A DNA stretch of 64,000 nucleotides from the NCBI GenBank assembly GCA_964244585.1, contig CAXTJM010000016.1, positions 15,622 to 79,621 on the forward strand, written 5' to 3'. A program made the translations under genes and the position numbers. Source of the DNA: LMUY01 sp964244585 (lineage in GTDB: Bacteria; Pseudomonadota; Alphaproteobacteria; Acetobacterales; Acetobacteraceae). The notes under the pieces are model-generated. The model saw only the letters and a program-made list of their open reading frames with translations, was not told where the DNA came from and ran no database searches. Below are positions 44,008 through 51,099 of the stretch, piece by piece. Position 1 is the first letter of the stretch. Each line of letters starts with the position of its first letter.

Positions 44008-44066
44008 GCCTCCGTTGGGTTGGCCGTCGTTCTAGCCTGGCGGCGTATCCAACGGGAGGGGACGCC

Positions 44067-44351
44067 TCACTTGGGCTGCGCCTGTGTCGTGGCAGGCGGC
44101 GTGATGATCGGCGTGCGTCCGGGAACGGGCGGTTGGACGATCGGCATGGTGCCACCGGTGGAAGGGGGCGTGATCACGCCGTTGCGGGCGCTGCCGCCTG
44201 GCACGTCCGCCTGGCCGCCCGAAGCCGGGGCTGGGATCGCGGCTTGCGGCCCGCTGCTGTCCGGCGCGGACTGTGCCCGCGCGGGTCCGGGCACGACGCT
44301 GCCGGCCAGCATCGCGAAGCCCGCGCACAGGCCGAGGACGGGCGGCCTCAT
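44067..44351 (-). CDS. Small proline-rich secreted protein, Acetobacteraceae type
   Basis: A 94-residue protein with a Sec signal peptide (residues 1-26, ending PARAQ). The mature part is low-complexity with the repeated pattern NGVITPPSTGGTMPI, VQPPVPG, ITPP, and a final Lys. I have seen this 'V-x-PP...TMPVI-PPG' composition in small exported proteins of acetic acid bacteria, but no function is known. Its ATG overlaps the TGA of the upstream gene (ATGA), so the two small genes are coupled. Confidence 0.7.
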   Translation of the reverse strand: MRPPVLGLCAGFAMLAGSVVPGPARAQSAPDSSGPQAAIPAPASGGQADVPGGSARNGVITPPSTGGTMPIVQPPVPGRTPIITPPATTQAQPK

Positions 44352-44560
44352 TGCTTCGCCCGCCGCTTGGCGGATTTAGCGCCGGCCGCGCTGTTCCGCT
44401 TCGGCGACGGCGTGCGCGATGCGCCGGCCTCCGACAGGCCGATGGCGATGGCCTGGCGGGGGCTGCGGACCTTGTGTCCCGCGGATTTCAGCAGGCCGTG
44501 CTTGAACTCGTGCATGACGCGCCCGACCGTCGCGTTTTGGGACGGGCTTTCGGTGGCCAT
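44348..44560 (-). CDS. DUF6496-like small basic protein
   Basis: A 70-residue basic protein. The core TVGRVMHEFKHGLLKSAG followed by VRSPRQAIAIGLSEAG is the recurring motif of a widespread small protein family (DUF6496) seen beside stress genes in alphaproteobacteria. The Arg/Lys-rich tail (SAKRRAKQ) suggests nucleic-acid contact. AAGGAGG stands 9 bases before the ATG. Its function is unknown. It is divergent from the dienelactone hydrolase gene with 105 bases between the starts. Confidence 0.75.
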   Translation of the reverse strand: MATESPSQNATVGRVMHEFKHGLLKSAGHKVRSPRQAIAIGLSEAGASRTPSPKRNSAAGAKSAKRRAKQ

Positions 44561-44665
44561 GATATCGCCTCCTTCGCTGCGTTACCGCTTGTCAACGTCG
44601 ACGCGGTAGGGACGTTGCGCGCGCACTTTGACTCCGCCACCGACACGAGCCATCCAGGTTTAACC

Positions 44666-45424
44666 ATGATCATCCATAGCGACGAGACCGCCGATGTCGC
44701 GACCGCCGGGGCAGACGGCGCTATGCGGCTGCATGTGTTCCGACCGGCCATGCCAGGCCGGTTTCCCGGCGTGCTGTGCTTTTCGGAGATCTACCAGGTC
44801 ACCGACCCGATCCGCCGCCTGGCGTGCATGGTCGCGGGCCAGGGCTACGTGGTCGCGGTGCCGGAAGTGTACCACGAGTACGAGCCGCCCGGCACGGTGC
44901 TGCGCTACGATCCGGCAGGGACGGATCGCGGCAATGCGCTGAAGGCCACCAAGCCGCTGGCGGCCTTCGATGCCGATGCGCAGGCCGGGCTCGCCTTCCT
45001 GCGACGGCACGCCGCCTGCACGGGGCGGCTGGCGACGATGGGCGTGTGCCTGGGCGGCCACCTGGCCTATCGCGCGGCGCTGGACCCGTCCGTGTCCGCC
45101 GCAGCCTGCTTCTATGCCACGGACATCCATTCCGGCACGCTGGGGGCGGGCAAGGCGGATGACAGCCTCGCCCGCATGGCCGAGTTGCAGGCGGAGGCGC
45201 TGTTCGTCTGGGGGCGCCAGGATCCGCACGTGCCGTTCGCCGGGCGTCAGGCGATCCGCGAACGGCTGGAGGCGGTGTCCGCCCGCTACGAATGGCACGA
45301 GGTAAACGGCGCCCATGCCTTCCTGCGGGACGAGGGGCTGCGATACGACCCGGCGCTGTTCCTGCAATCGATGGAATGGATGCTCGCGCTGTTCCGGCGC
45401 ACGCTGTTCGTGGACGCGGCATGA
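44666..45424 (+). CDS. Dienelactone hydrolase family protein
   Basis: A 252-residue alpha/beta hydrolase with the DLH nucleophile Cys128 in MGVCLGGH and the closing His in VNGAHAFLRDEG; the acid Asp is in WGRQDPHVPF. LCFSEIYQ near residue 40 and PEVYHEYEPPG replace the usual 'QEIFG' and 'PDLY' segments, so the natural substrate may not be dienelactone. Upstream open frame is antisense to the small genes and is rejected. Its TGA overlaps the ATG of a 42-codon gene (ATGA), and a lytic transglycosylase gene follows. Confidence 0.87.
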   Translation: MIIHSDETADVATAGADGAMRLHVFRPAMPGRFPGVLCFSEIYQVTDPIRRLACMVAGQGYVVAVPEVYHEYEPPGTVLRYDPAGTDRGNALKATKPLAAFDADAQAGLAFLRRHAACTGRLATMGVCLGGHLAYRAALDPSVSAAACFYATDIHSGTLGAGKADDSLARMAELQAEALFVWGRQDPHVPFAGRQAIRERLEAVSARYEWHEVNGAHAFLRDEGLRYDPALFLQSMEWMLALFRRTLFVDAA

Positions 45425-45549
45425 CCTGGTCGATCGTGGCGCGGCTGGCGGCCGCGCCGTCCTGCAACCAGCCCTCCGGCCTGACCGATCTGGACGCCAT
45501 CGAGGCGGGATGGCGTGCGCGCGGGCTGACGCTGTCGTTCACCCGGTAG
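45421..45549 (+). CDS. Small open frame of 42 codons between hydrolase and transglycosylase genes
   Basis: The frame starts with an ATG that overlaps the previous stop (ATGA) and ends 2 bases before the TTG of the next gene. About 39 of 42 third positions are G or C, as in real genes here, while the competing frame over its last third is much poorer. The product opens MTWSIVARLAAAP, which recalls the start of DUF1028 proteins (MTWSIVAR), but the rest does not follow that family. It is either a genuine microprotein or a short remnant of a deleted gene. No membrane segment or signal is visible. Confidence 0.5.
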   Translation: MTWSIVARLAAAPSCNQPSGLTDLDAIEAGWRARGLTLSFTR

Positions 45550-45551
45550 CC

Positions 45552-46310
45552 TTGGATCGCGCGGCCACATTGGCGTGCTGCCTGCTGCTCGGCACGGGGT
45601 TCGCTGCCCGGCCGGCGGGTGCCCTGCCGCTGCCGGAGGAATACGGCGCGAACCTGCCGTTGCGTCTGCCACCTCCTGGACCGGCAAATACTCCGCAGGC
45701 CGCGCCGGCTGACTGCGAGACACCCATCCTGGCGGCCGAACGGCGCTACGGCATTCCCACCGGGCTGCTGCTTGCCATCGCCATCGTCGAGACGGGCCGG
45801 CCGGACAAGCGCGGCCAAAGACAAGCCTGGCCCTGGACCGTGAACGCGGCCGGGCAGGGCCAATTCTTCCAGGACAAGCCAGCCGCGGTGAAATGGGTGC
45901 TGCAAACCCAGCAGAGCGGCACGGCATCGATCGACATCGGCTGCCTGCAGGTCAACCTGGCGGCCCATCCCACCGCGTTCCGCAGCGTGGGCGACGGCTT
46001 CGATCCGGCCACGAACGCCGACTATGCCGGACGTTTCCTGATCAGCCTGTACCAGGAGGCGCGGGACTGGCGGATCGCCGTCGGCGAATACCATTCCCGC
46101 ACCCTGGCCCTGGCCGAGCCGTATCGCGACCAGGTCGGGCGGCAGTATGCGCAGGCCAACACGCGGGAGCGCCTGTTCGTGCAATCCGTGGTGGCGCAGC
46201 GGGCGATGCTGATGCAGCAACTCCAGCTCGCCTGGGCCGCGACCCTGCCGCCGCCCAATCTGCCGCCACCCCCGGCGGCGGAGGTCCCGACCCGGCGTAG
46301 CTTCCCGTAG
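45552..46310 (+). CDS. Lytic transglycosylase (SLT-domain protein)
   Basis: A 252-residue exported protein. A signal peptide (ACCLLLGTGFAARPAGALP) leads to a catalytic domain with Glu80 in LLAIAIVETGRP. PWPWTVNAAGQGQFF and IDIGCLQVNLAAHP follow, a set typical of one alphaproteobacterial SLT branch that cleaves peptidoglycan for secretion or flagellar assembly. I prefer the TTG at 45552. An in-frame ATG at 45509 overlaps the small gene and its third positions are poor. If the TTG is right, the ribosome reinitiates after the small gene. The C-terminus is proline-rich. Confidence 0.83.
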   Translation: MDRAATLACCLLLGTGFAARPAGALPLPEEYGANLPLRLPPPGPANTPQAAPADCETPILAAERRYGIPTGLLLAIAIVETGRPDKRGQRQAWPWTVNAAGQGQFFQDKPAAVKWVLQTQQSGTASIDIGCLQVNLAAHPTAFRSVGDGFDPATNADYAGRFLISLYQEARDWRIAVGEYHSRTLALAEPYRDQVGRQYAQANTRERLFVQSVVAQRAMLMQQLQLAWAATLPPPNLPPPPAAEVPTRRSFP

Positions 46311-46320
46311 CGACGCCGCG

Positions 46321-47484
46321 TCAGATCCCCTTCGGCAGGGTGCGTTCCACCATGCGGGCATACAGCCCGGCGCCGAACGGGATCGCCGCGTCGTTGAAAT
46401 TGTAGCGCGGATGGTGCGGCGACGCTCCCTCGCCGTTGCCCACCAGGATGTACGCGCCGGGCACCTGCTCCATCATGAAGGCGAAATCCTCCGAGCCCAT
46501 GGTCGGGCCCTTGTGGCGGTCCACTGCCGCCTCCCCCACCAGCTCCGCCGCGGCGTCGGCATAGGCAACGGTCTGCACCGGGTCGTTGTCCAGCGGGGCG
46601 AAGATGGTGCGGAACTCCAGCGTGGCGGTGGCGCCGAACCCAGCCGCAATGCCGGCGACCAGGCCGCGCATCCGCTCCTCGATGCGGGCCATGACGTCCT
46701 TCTTGAACGCGCGGGCGGTGCCGGCGAGCTTGGCGGATTGCGGCACCACGTTGTAGGCGTCGCCGCTGACGATTCTGGTGACGCTGACCACGGCGGTGTC
46801 GGTCGGCGCGATGTTGCGCGACACCACGGATTGCAGCGCCGCGCCGATATGGCAGGCGGTCAGCACCGGGTCGACGCTCTGCTCCGGATGCGCCCCGTGG
46901 GAGCCCTTGCCCTCGACATGGATGTCGAAGAACGCGCCCCCGGCCATCGCCGGGCCGGGGCAGATCGCATACTGGCCCACATCCATGCCCGGCCGGTTGT
47001 GCATGCCGAACACGGCGTCGCAGGGGAAGCGTTCGAAAAGCTTGTCGTCCAGCATGGCCAGGGCGCCGCCGATGCCCTCCTCGCCGGGCTGGAAGATGAA
47101 GTGGACGGTGCCGTTGAAGTCCTTGGTCTCCGCCAGGTAGCGGGCGGCGCCCAGCAGCATGGTGGTGTGGCCGTCATGGCCACAGGCATGCATCACGCCG
47201 GGCGTGTTGCTGCGATAGGGCAGGTCGTTCGCCTCCAGGATGGGCAGCGCGTCCATGTCCGCGCGCAGGCCGATGCGCGCCTGGCCGTTGCCGGCGCGCA
47301 GCACCCCGACCACGCCGGTCTTGCCGACGCCGCGGTGCACCTCGATCCCCCAGGATTCGAGCTTTGCCGCCACCAGCTCCGCCGTGCGATGCTCCTCCAG
47401 CCCCAATTCGGGATGCGCGTGCAGGTCCTGCCGGAAGGCGGTGAGTTCCTCGTGGTAGCGGCGGATCTGGTCGATGGCCGACAT
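46321..47484 (-). CDS. M20-family amidohydrolase (hippurate hydrolase type)
   Basis: A 387-residue metallo-amidohydrolase. Metal-binding segments are LRADMDALPI, MHACGHDGHTTMLLG (Cys, His, His), PGEEGIGGA with the catalytic Glu, and GSEDFAFM with a His-containing region near TVDRHKGPTMG. This is the aminoacylase/IAA-amino-acid hydrolase branch that deacylates N-acyl amino acids such as hippurate. Substrate is not settled by sequence. It is convergent with the transglycosylase gene (10-base gap) and divergent from gapR. Confidence 0.92.
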   Translation of the reverse strand: MSAIDQIRRYHEELTAFRQDLHAHPELGLEEHRTAELVAAKLESWGIEVHRGVGKTGVVGVLRAGNGQARIGLRADMDALPILEANDLPYRSNTPGVMHACGHDGHTTMLLGAARYLAETKDFNGTVHFIFQPGEEGIGGALAMLDDKLFERFPCDAVFGMHNRPGMDVGQYAICPGPAMAGGAFFDIHVEGKGSHGAHPEQSVDPVLTACHIGAALQSVVSRNIAPTDTAVVSVTRIVSGDAYNVVPQSAKLAGTARAFKKDVMARIEERMRGLVAGIAAGFGATATLEFRTIFAPLDNDPVQTVAYADAAAELVGEAAVDRHKGPTMGSEDFAFMMEQVPGAYILVGNGEGASPHHPRYNFNDAAIPFGAGLYARMVERTLPKGI

Positions 47485-47548
47485 CGGCGGGTCTCCTGCG
47501 GGGGCGTGGCCAGCATGCTACAGCACGGGCGGGCTGGCGAAACCCCCG

Positions 47549-47577
47549 TTGACCCGGGGCACCCCGGAAGCTACCCC
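47549..47577 (+). promoter_or_regulatory. Possible gapR promoter with an inverted repeat in the spacer
   Basis: TTGACC (47549-47554), a 17-base spacer, then TACCCC (47572-47577). CCGGGG-CA-CCCCGG (47554-47567) fills much of the spacer. The -35 is good and the -10 weak. A transcript would start about 22 bases before gapR. Confidence 0.3.
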
Positions 47578-47605
47578 CGCCGCCTTGCACGGAGATCGGT
47601 GGACC

Positions 47606-47875
47606 ATGGCGACGGCAGAGAAGGCGGATGACGACACCCAGGTGGGCGGCATCGCGGCGGACCGGCTGCGCAGCATCATCGAGCGGATCGAGCGGTTGGA
47701 GGAGGAGAAGAAGGCGCTGTCCTCCGACATCAAGGACATCTACTCGGAATCGAAATCCGCCGGCTTCGACGTCAAGGTGATCCGGCAGATCATCAGCATC
47801 CGCAAGCAGGAGCCGGCGGACGTGGAGGAGCAGGAGACGCTGCTGGACCTGTATCGGCGCGCGCTTGGCATGTGA
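47606..47875 (+). CDS. gapR: GapR nucleoid-associated protein (DUF2312)
   Basis: An 89-residue all-helical protein matching GapR: ADRLRSIIERIERLEEEKKAL, then DIKDIYSESKSAGFDVKVIR, then IIRQIISIRKQEP near residues 62-70. In Caulobacter GapR dimers and tetramers clasp over-twisted DNA ahead of forks and stimulate topoisomerases. It is nearly universal and essential or important in alphaproteobacteria. The start at 47606 gives the standard length. It is followed after 231 bases by a response-regulator gene with no clear shared transcript. Confidence 0.93.
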   Translation: MATAEKADDDTQVGGIAADRLRSIIERIERLEEEKKALSSDIKDIYSESKSAGFDVKVIRQIISIRKQEPADVEEQETLLDLYRRALGM

Positions 47876-48106
47876 CGCCGGGCTACTCGGGGCCACGGAA
47901 ACGGATGGTGCTCGCGGCGGCCCCCGGCCACACTGCCGATGACGACGATGTGTCCCGAGCTGCCCAATCTTGCGGCAAACCGTACCAGCGTGACCCGGGC
48001 GGCAGCGGTTTCGTTGGCGCGAGCCTGATCCACAAACAGGCAGACATGGTGATGGATTACAGATCGTCAGGGCGGAACTGTTTGCGCTGGCAGGTATTCA
48101 GGTCAA

Positions 48107-48481
48107 ATGGCCGAACGCCCAAAAGTCGTCGTTATAGTAGAAGATGAAATGCTCATCCGCCTCGATATGGTCGAGGTTTTGCATAATGATGGGTTCGACG
48201 TCATCGAGGCCGATAATGCCAGCGATGCACTTTCGATCCTGAGGCAGCAGCATGAGTCAATCCACGTCCTGTTTACGGACGTGCACATGCCGGGCGGCAT
48301 GAACGGCATGGAACTCGCCCACCATGCACGGCGGCATTGGCCGGCGATCGGCATCCTGATCGCCTCGGGCCAGGCCCGGCCCGCGCAGGACGACTTGCCC
48401 GCCGGCAGCCGCTTCCTGGCCAAGCCCTATGAGAACCATCACGTCGTCAAGCATGTGCGGGAGCTGGCGGGCACCCTTTAA
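48107..48481 (+). CDS. Single-domain response regulator
   Basis: A 124-residue receiver with VEDE (12-13), phospho-acceptor Asp58 in VLFTDVHMPGGMNG, Ser in IASGQA and Lys in FLAKPYE. It is a clear paralogue of the regulator at 41353 (shared DVHMPG-M-G, HWP, LPAGS/LPPGC and KPY positions). It has no output domain. It lies 256 bases upstream of kaiC on the same strand, so it could relay phosphate in the same circuit as the hybrid kinase, but a structured gap separates them. The ATG has a weak AGG upstream. Confidence 0.86.
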   Translation: MAERPKVVVIVEDEMLIRLDMVEVLHNDGFDVIEADNASDALSILRQQHESIHVLFTDVHMPGGMNGMELAHHARRHWPAIGILIASGQARPAQDDLPAGSRFLAKPYENHHVVKHVRELAGTL

Positions 48482-48519
48482 GGTCGGTCAGCCGGATGAG
48501 TGCGCTGCTGGGTTCGCAT

Positions 48520-48573
48520 TGTCGCGAGAGGCGACAGCCTTGGGCGCCCGGTCATTGCCTTGTGCCACCGGGC
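48520..48573 (+). other. Two successive hairpins in the gap before kaiC
   Basis: TGTCGC-N5-GCGACA (48520-48536) is a perfect 6-base-pair stem. GCCCGGT-N14-ACCGGGC (48546-48573) is a perfect 7-base-pair stem. They lie 39 bases after the response-regulator stop, in the 256-base gap 48482-48737. No T-run follows, so a simple Rho-independent terminator is unlikely. The rest of the gap shows no gene or clear promoter. Confidence 0.4.
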
Positions 48574-48737
48574 ACACGAAACCTTCGATGCGACGCCTCC
48601 TTACAGGTCCGGTCCGTCACCGCTGCTCAGACGGCGGCAAGCCCACGAACGGGGCGGAGATCGACTCGCTGTAAGGATACCCGTCTCCAAGGCGTGTCGG
48701 ATGCAAGTTTGCGCAACGACCGCATCCGTTCCAGCCT

Positions 48738-50462
48738 ATGCAGCACCACCCGGAGAAGACGCAGTCCGCTATGCCAGTTGAAACGCCGTCCCTTCCAACG
48801 CTCCCCAAGGCGCCGACCGGCATCTCAGGGTTCGACGACATCACGCTTGGCGGCCTGCCCGCCGGGCGCCCCACGCTGATCTGCGGTGCGGCCGGCAGCG
48901 GCAAGACGCTGTTCGCGGCGACCTTCCTGGTCAATGGCGCCGTACAGTTTGGCGAGCCCGGCGTTTTCATGAGCTTCGAGGAACGGTCGGACGACCTGGC
49001 GGCCAACGTCGCGTCACTGGGCTATGACCTCGAACGATTGGTTGCGGAGGACAAGATCGCGATCGACCATGTCCGGGTAGAACGCAGCGAGATCGAAGAA
49101 TCCGGCGAATACGACCTGGAGGGATTGTTCGTCCGCCTCGGCTTCGCCGTAGACGCGGTGGGTGCCAAGCGGGTCGTGCTGGACACGATCGAGACGCTGT
49201 TCTCCGGATTGAACGACGCTGCCCTGCTGCGCGCCGAGCTGCGCCGGCTGTTCGGCTGGATCAAGGATCGCGGGCTGACCGCTTTGATCACCGGGGAGCG
49301 TGGCGACGGCCAGTTCACCCGCCAGGGGCTGGAGGAATACGTCTCGGACTGCGTGATCCTGCTGGACAACCGGGTGCAGGACCAGGTCAGCACCCGGCGC
49401 CTGCGGGTGGTGAAATACCGCGGCTCCGCCCACGGCACGAACGAGTACCCGTTCCTGATCGACGACCAGGGCATCAGCGTGCTGCCGGTGACGTCGGCCG
49501 GGCTGCGCCACACGGTCTCCAACGATGTCGCCTCCAGCGGGGTGGCGGGGCTGGACGCCATGCTGGGCCGGGGCGGGTTCTATCGCGGCGCGAGTATCCT
49601 GATCTCCGGCGTGGCAGGGACCGGCAAGACCACGCTGGGCAGCTTCTTCGCAGACGCCGCATGCCGCCGCGGCGAACGCTGCCTGTTCTTCGTGTTCGAG
49701 GAAAGCGCCGAGCAGATCTGCCGCAACGCACGCTCGGTCGGCCTGGACCTGCAGCAGCATCGCGACGCTGGGCAACTGAACTTCGAGGCGGCGCGACCCA
49801 GCCTGTATGGCCTGGAAATGCACCTGGCCCGCATGCATCGGGACCTTGGGCGGTTCAAGCCGGACGTGGTGGTGATCGACCCGATCTCCGCCTTCCGCGG
49901 CCCGGCGGTGGAAGTGTACTCCACCCTGCTGCGGATGGTCGACCTGCTGAAAAGCCGCGGCATCACCGCCGTCTTCACGAGCCTGCGGACCGATGGGGAG
50001 GCCGTGGAGGGCGGCGACATGGGCCTGTCCTCGCTGATGGACTGTTGGATCAAGCTGTTGGCCGTGGAGGGCAATGGCGAGATGAACCGCACCCTCTACG
50101 TGATGAAGGCGCGCGGCATGAGCCACTCCAACCAGGTGCGCGAGTATGTGATGGGCAATGCCGGCATCGACATGGTCCAGCCCTATGTCGGCCCGGACGG
50201 TGTGCTCACCGGGTCGGCAAGGCTGACGCAGCTCGCCCAGGAACAGGCGCAGGCGCGGAGCCTGTCCGAGGCCGCGGCGCGGCGGCAACGCGAGGTGGCC
50301 CGCAATCGTGACGCCCTGAGCCGCCAGATCGAGGAGATGCAGACCGCGCTGGCCGCCGCGGAGGAGGAAAGCCTGATGCTCCTTGCCGAGGAGGAGCGTC
50401 GCCTGGCCGCGTTGATCGGGGACCGCACCGGCATGGCAGCCCGGCGGAGCGCCGCCGGATGA
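48738..50462 (+). CDS. kaiC: KaiC-family circadian clock ATPase/kinase
   Basis: A 574-residue tandem RecA-like protein. CI has Walker A GAAGSGKT at 50-57 and the catalytic Glu pair 81-82 (SFEERSDD). CII has GVAGTGKTT from 291 and Glu321-Glu322 (FEESAEQ). The site matching cyanobacterial Ser431/Thr432 is Ser431-Ser432 (GLSSLMDC), so autophosphorylation on two serines is possible; the Thr426 position is Gly. Residues about 490-560 form a Glu/Arg/Ala-rich coiled coil in place of the short cyanobacterial tail. No KaiA is nearby. Numbering uses the ATG at 48738; an ATG 11 codons later is possible. Its TGA overlaps the kaiB ATG (ATGA). It probably acts as a timer or signalling ATPase with the two KaiB proteins and the kinase. 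Confidence 0.9.
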   Translation: MQHHPEKTQSAMPVETPSLPTLPKAPTGISGFDDITLGGLPAGRPTLICGAAGSGKTLFAATFLVNGAVQFGEPGVFMSFEERSDDLAANVASLGYDLERLVAEDKIAIDHVRVERSEIEESGEYDLEGLFVRLGFAVDAVGAKRVVLDTIETLFSGLNDAALLRAELRRLFGWIKDRGLTALITGERGDGQFTRQGLEEYVSDCVILLDNRVQDQVSTRRLRVVKYRGSAHGTNEYPFLIDDQGISVLPVTSAGLRHTVSNDVASSGVAGLDAMLGRGGFYRGASILISGVAGTGKTTLGSFFADAACRRGERCLFFVFEESAEQICRNARSVGLDLQQHRDAGQLNFEAARPSLYGLEMHLARMHRDLGRFKPDVVVIDPISAFRGPAVEVYSTLLRMVDLLKSRGITAVFTSLRTDGEAVEGGDMGLSSLMDCWIKLLAVEGNGEMNRTLYVMKARGMSHSNQVREYVMGNAGIDMVQPYVGPDGVLTGSARLTQLAQEQAQARSLSEAAARRQREVARNRDALSRQIEEMQTALAAAEEESLMLLAEEERRLAALIGDRTGMAARRSAAG

Positions 50463-50788
50463 GCGGGGCGCCGGCCGACCAGGACGGGATCGACGCGGAC
50501 CCGGGGCATTATCACCTGCGGCTCTACGTGGCTGGCCAGACGACGAAATCCCTGGCCGCCATGGCGAACCTGAAGCGGGTGTGCGAACAGCACCTGGCGG
50601 GCCGGTACGAGATCGAGGTCATCGACCTGCTGCAACAGCCCAAGCTGGCGGCGGGCGACCAGATCCTCGCCATCCCCACCCTGGTCCGCCGATTGCCCGC
50701 GCCGCTCAAGCGGATCATCGGCGACCTGTCCAACACCGAGAAGGTGCTGGTCGGTCTCGACATCCGCCCCAAGGCCGTCGCGGTGTGA
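50459..50788 (+). CDS. kaiB: KaiB-family protein, first copy
   Basis: A 109-residue thioredoxin-like KaiB. YHLRLYVAGQTTKSLAAMANL opens the fold (20 residues of it are standard), then YEIEVIDLLQQPKLAAGDQI, then the cis-Pro segment AIPTLVRRLPAP and KRIIGDLSNTEKVLVGL. All are close to cyanobacterial KaiB, including the fold-switching C-terminal half. A 15-residue polar N-terminal extension precedes the fold. It begins within the kaiC stop and ends within the start of a second kaiB gene, so it is made in step with both. Confidence 0.92.
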   Translation: MSGAPADQDGIDADPGHYHLRLYVAGQTTKSLAAMANLKRVCEQHLAGRYEIEVIDLLQQPKLAAGDQILAIPTLVRRLPAPLKRIIGDLSNTEKVLVGLDIRPKAVAV

Positions 50789-51099
50789 TCGATGGTGGCG
50801 CAGCTCTGCCGGCGCCGCGGTATCGGCTGCGGCTGTTCGTAGCCGGGACCACGCAACGCTCGCTGCGTACCATCGGCAGCTTCCGCCGATTGTGCGACCG
50901 CCATCTGGTCGACCGCGTCGACGTCGAGGTGGTCGACATCTACCAGCAGCCGGAACTGGCCGAACGGGACCACGTGGTCGCAGCGCCGACGCTGGTGAAA
51001 CTGAGCCCCCTGCCCGTCCGCCGCATCATCGGCGACCTGTCGGACGAGTCGCGGGTGCTGCGCGCGCTCGGCTTGCCCATGGACGATGGCGAGCCGTGA
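50785..51099 (+). CDS. kaiB: KaiB-family protein, second copy
   Basis: A 104-residue second KaiB: YRLRLFVAGTTQRSLRTIGS, then VDVEVVDIYQQPELAERDHV, then AAPTLVKLSPLPVRRIIGDL. It differs from the first copy in the turn before the cis-Pro (VAAPTL for LAIPTL) and in the C-terminal residues, which suggests division of labour; one may bind KaiC and the other the kinase. The start is a GTG overlapping the previous TGA (GTGA); the gene ends overlapping the GTG of the kinase. A longer open frame upstream in the same reading frame is inside the first kaiB. Confidence 0.9.
   Translation: MIDGGAALPAPRYRLRLFVAGTTQRSLRTIGSFRRLCDRHLVDRVDVEVVDIYQQPELAERDHVVAAPTLVKLSPLPVRRIIGDLSDESRVLRALGLPMDDGEP

Noticed and set aside
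48074..48098. GGAAC with a downstream TATT before the response-regulator gene, considered as an EcfG general-stress promoter.
   Set aside because: The -10 half does not match CGTT at the required 16-17 base spacing.
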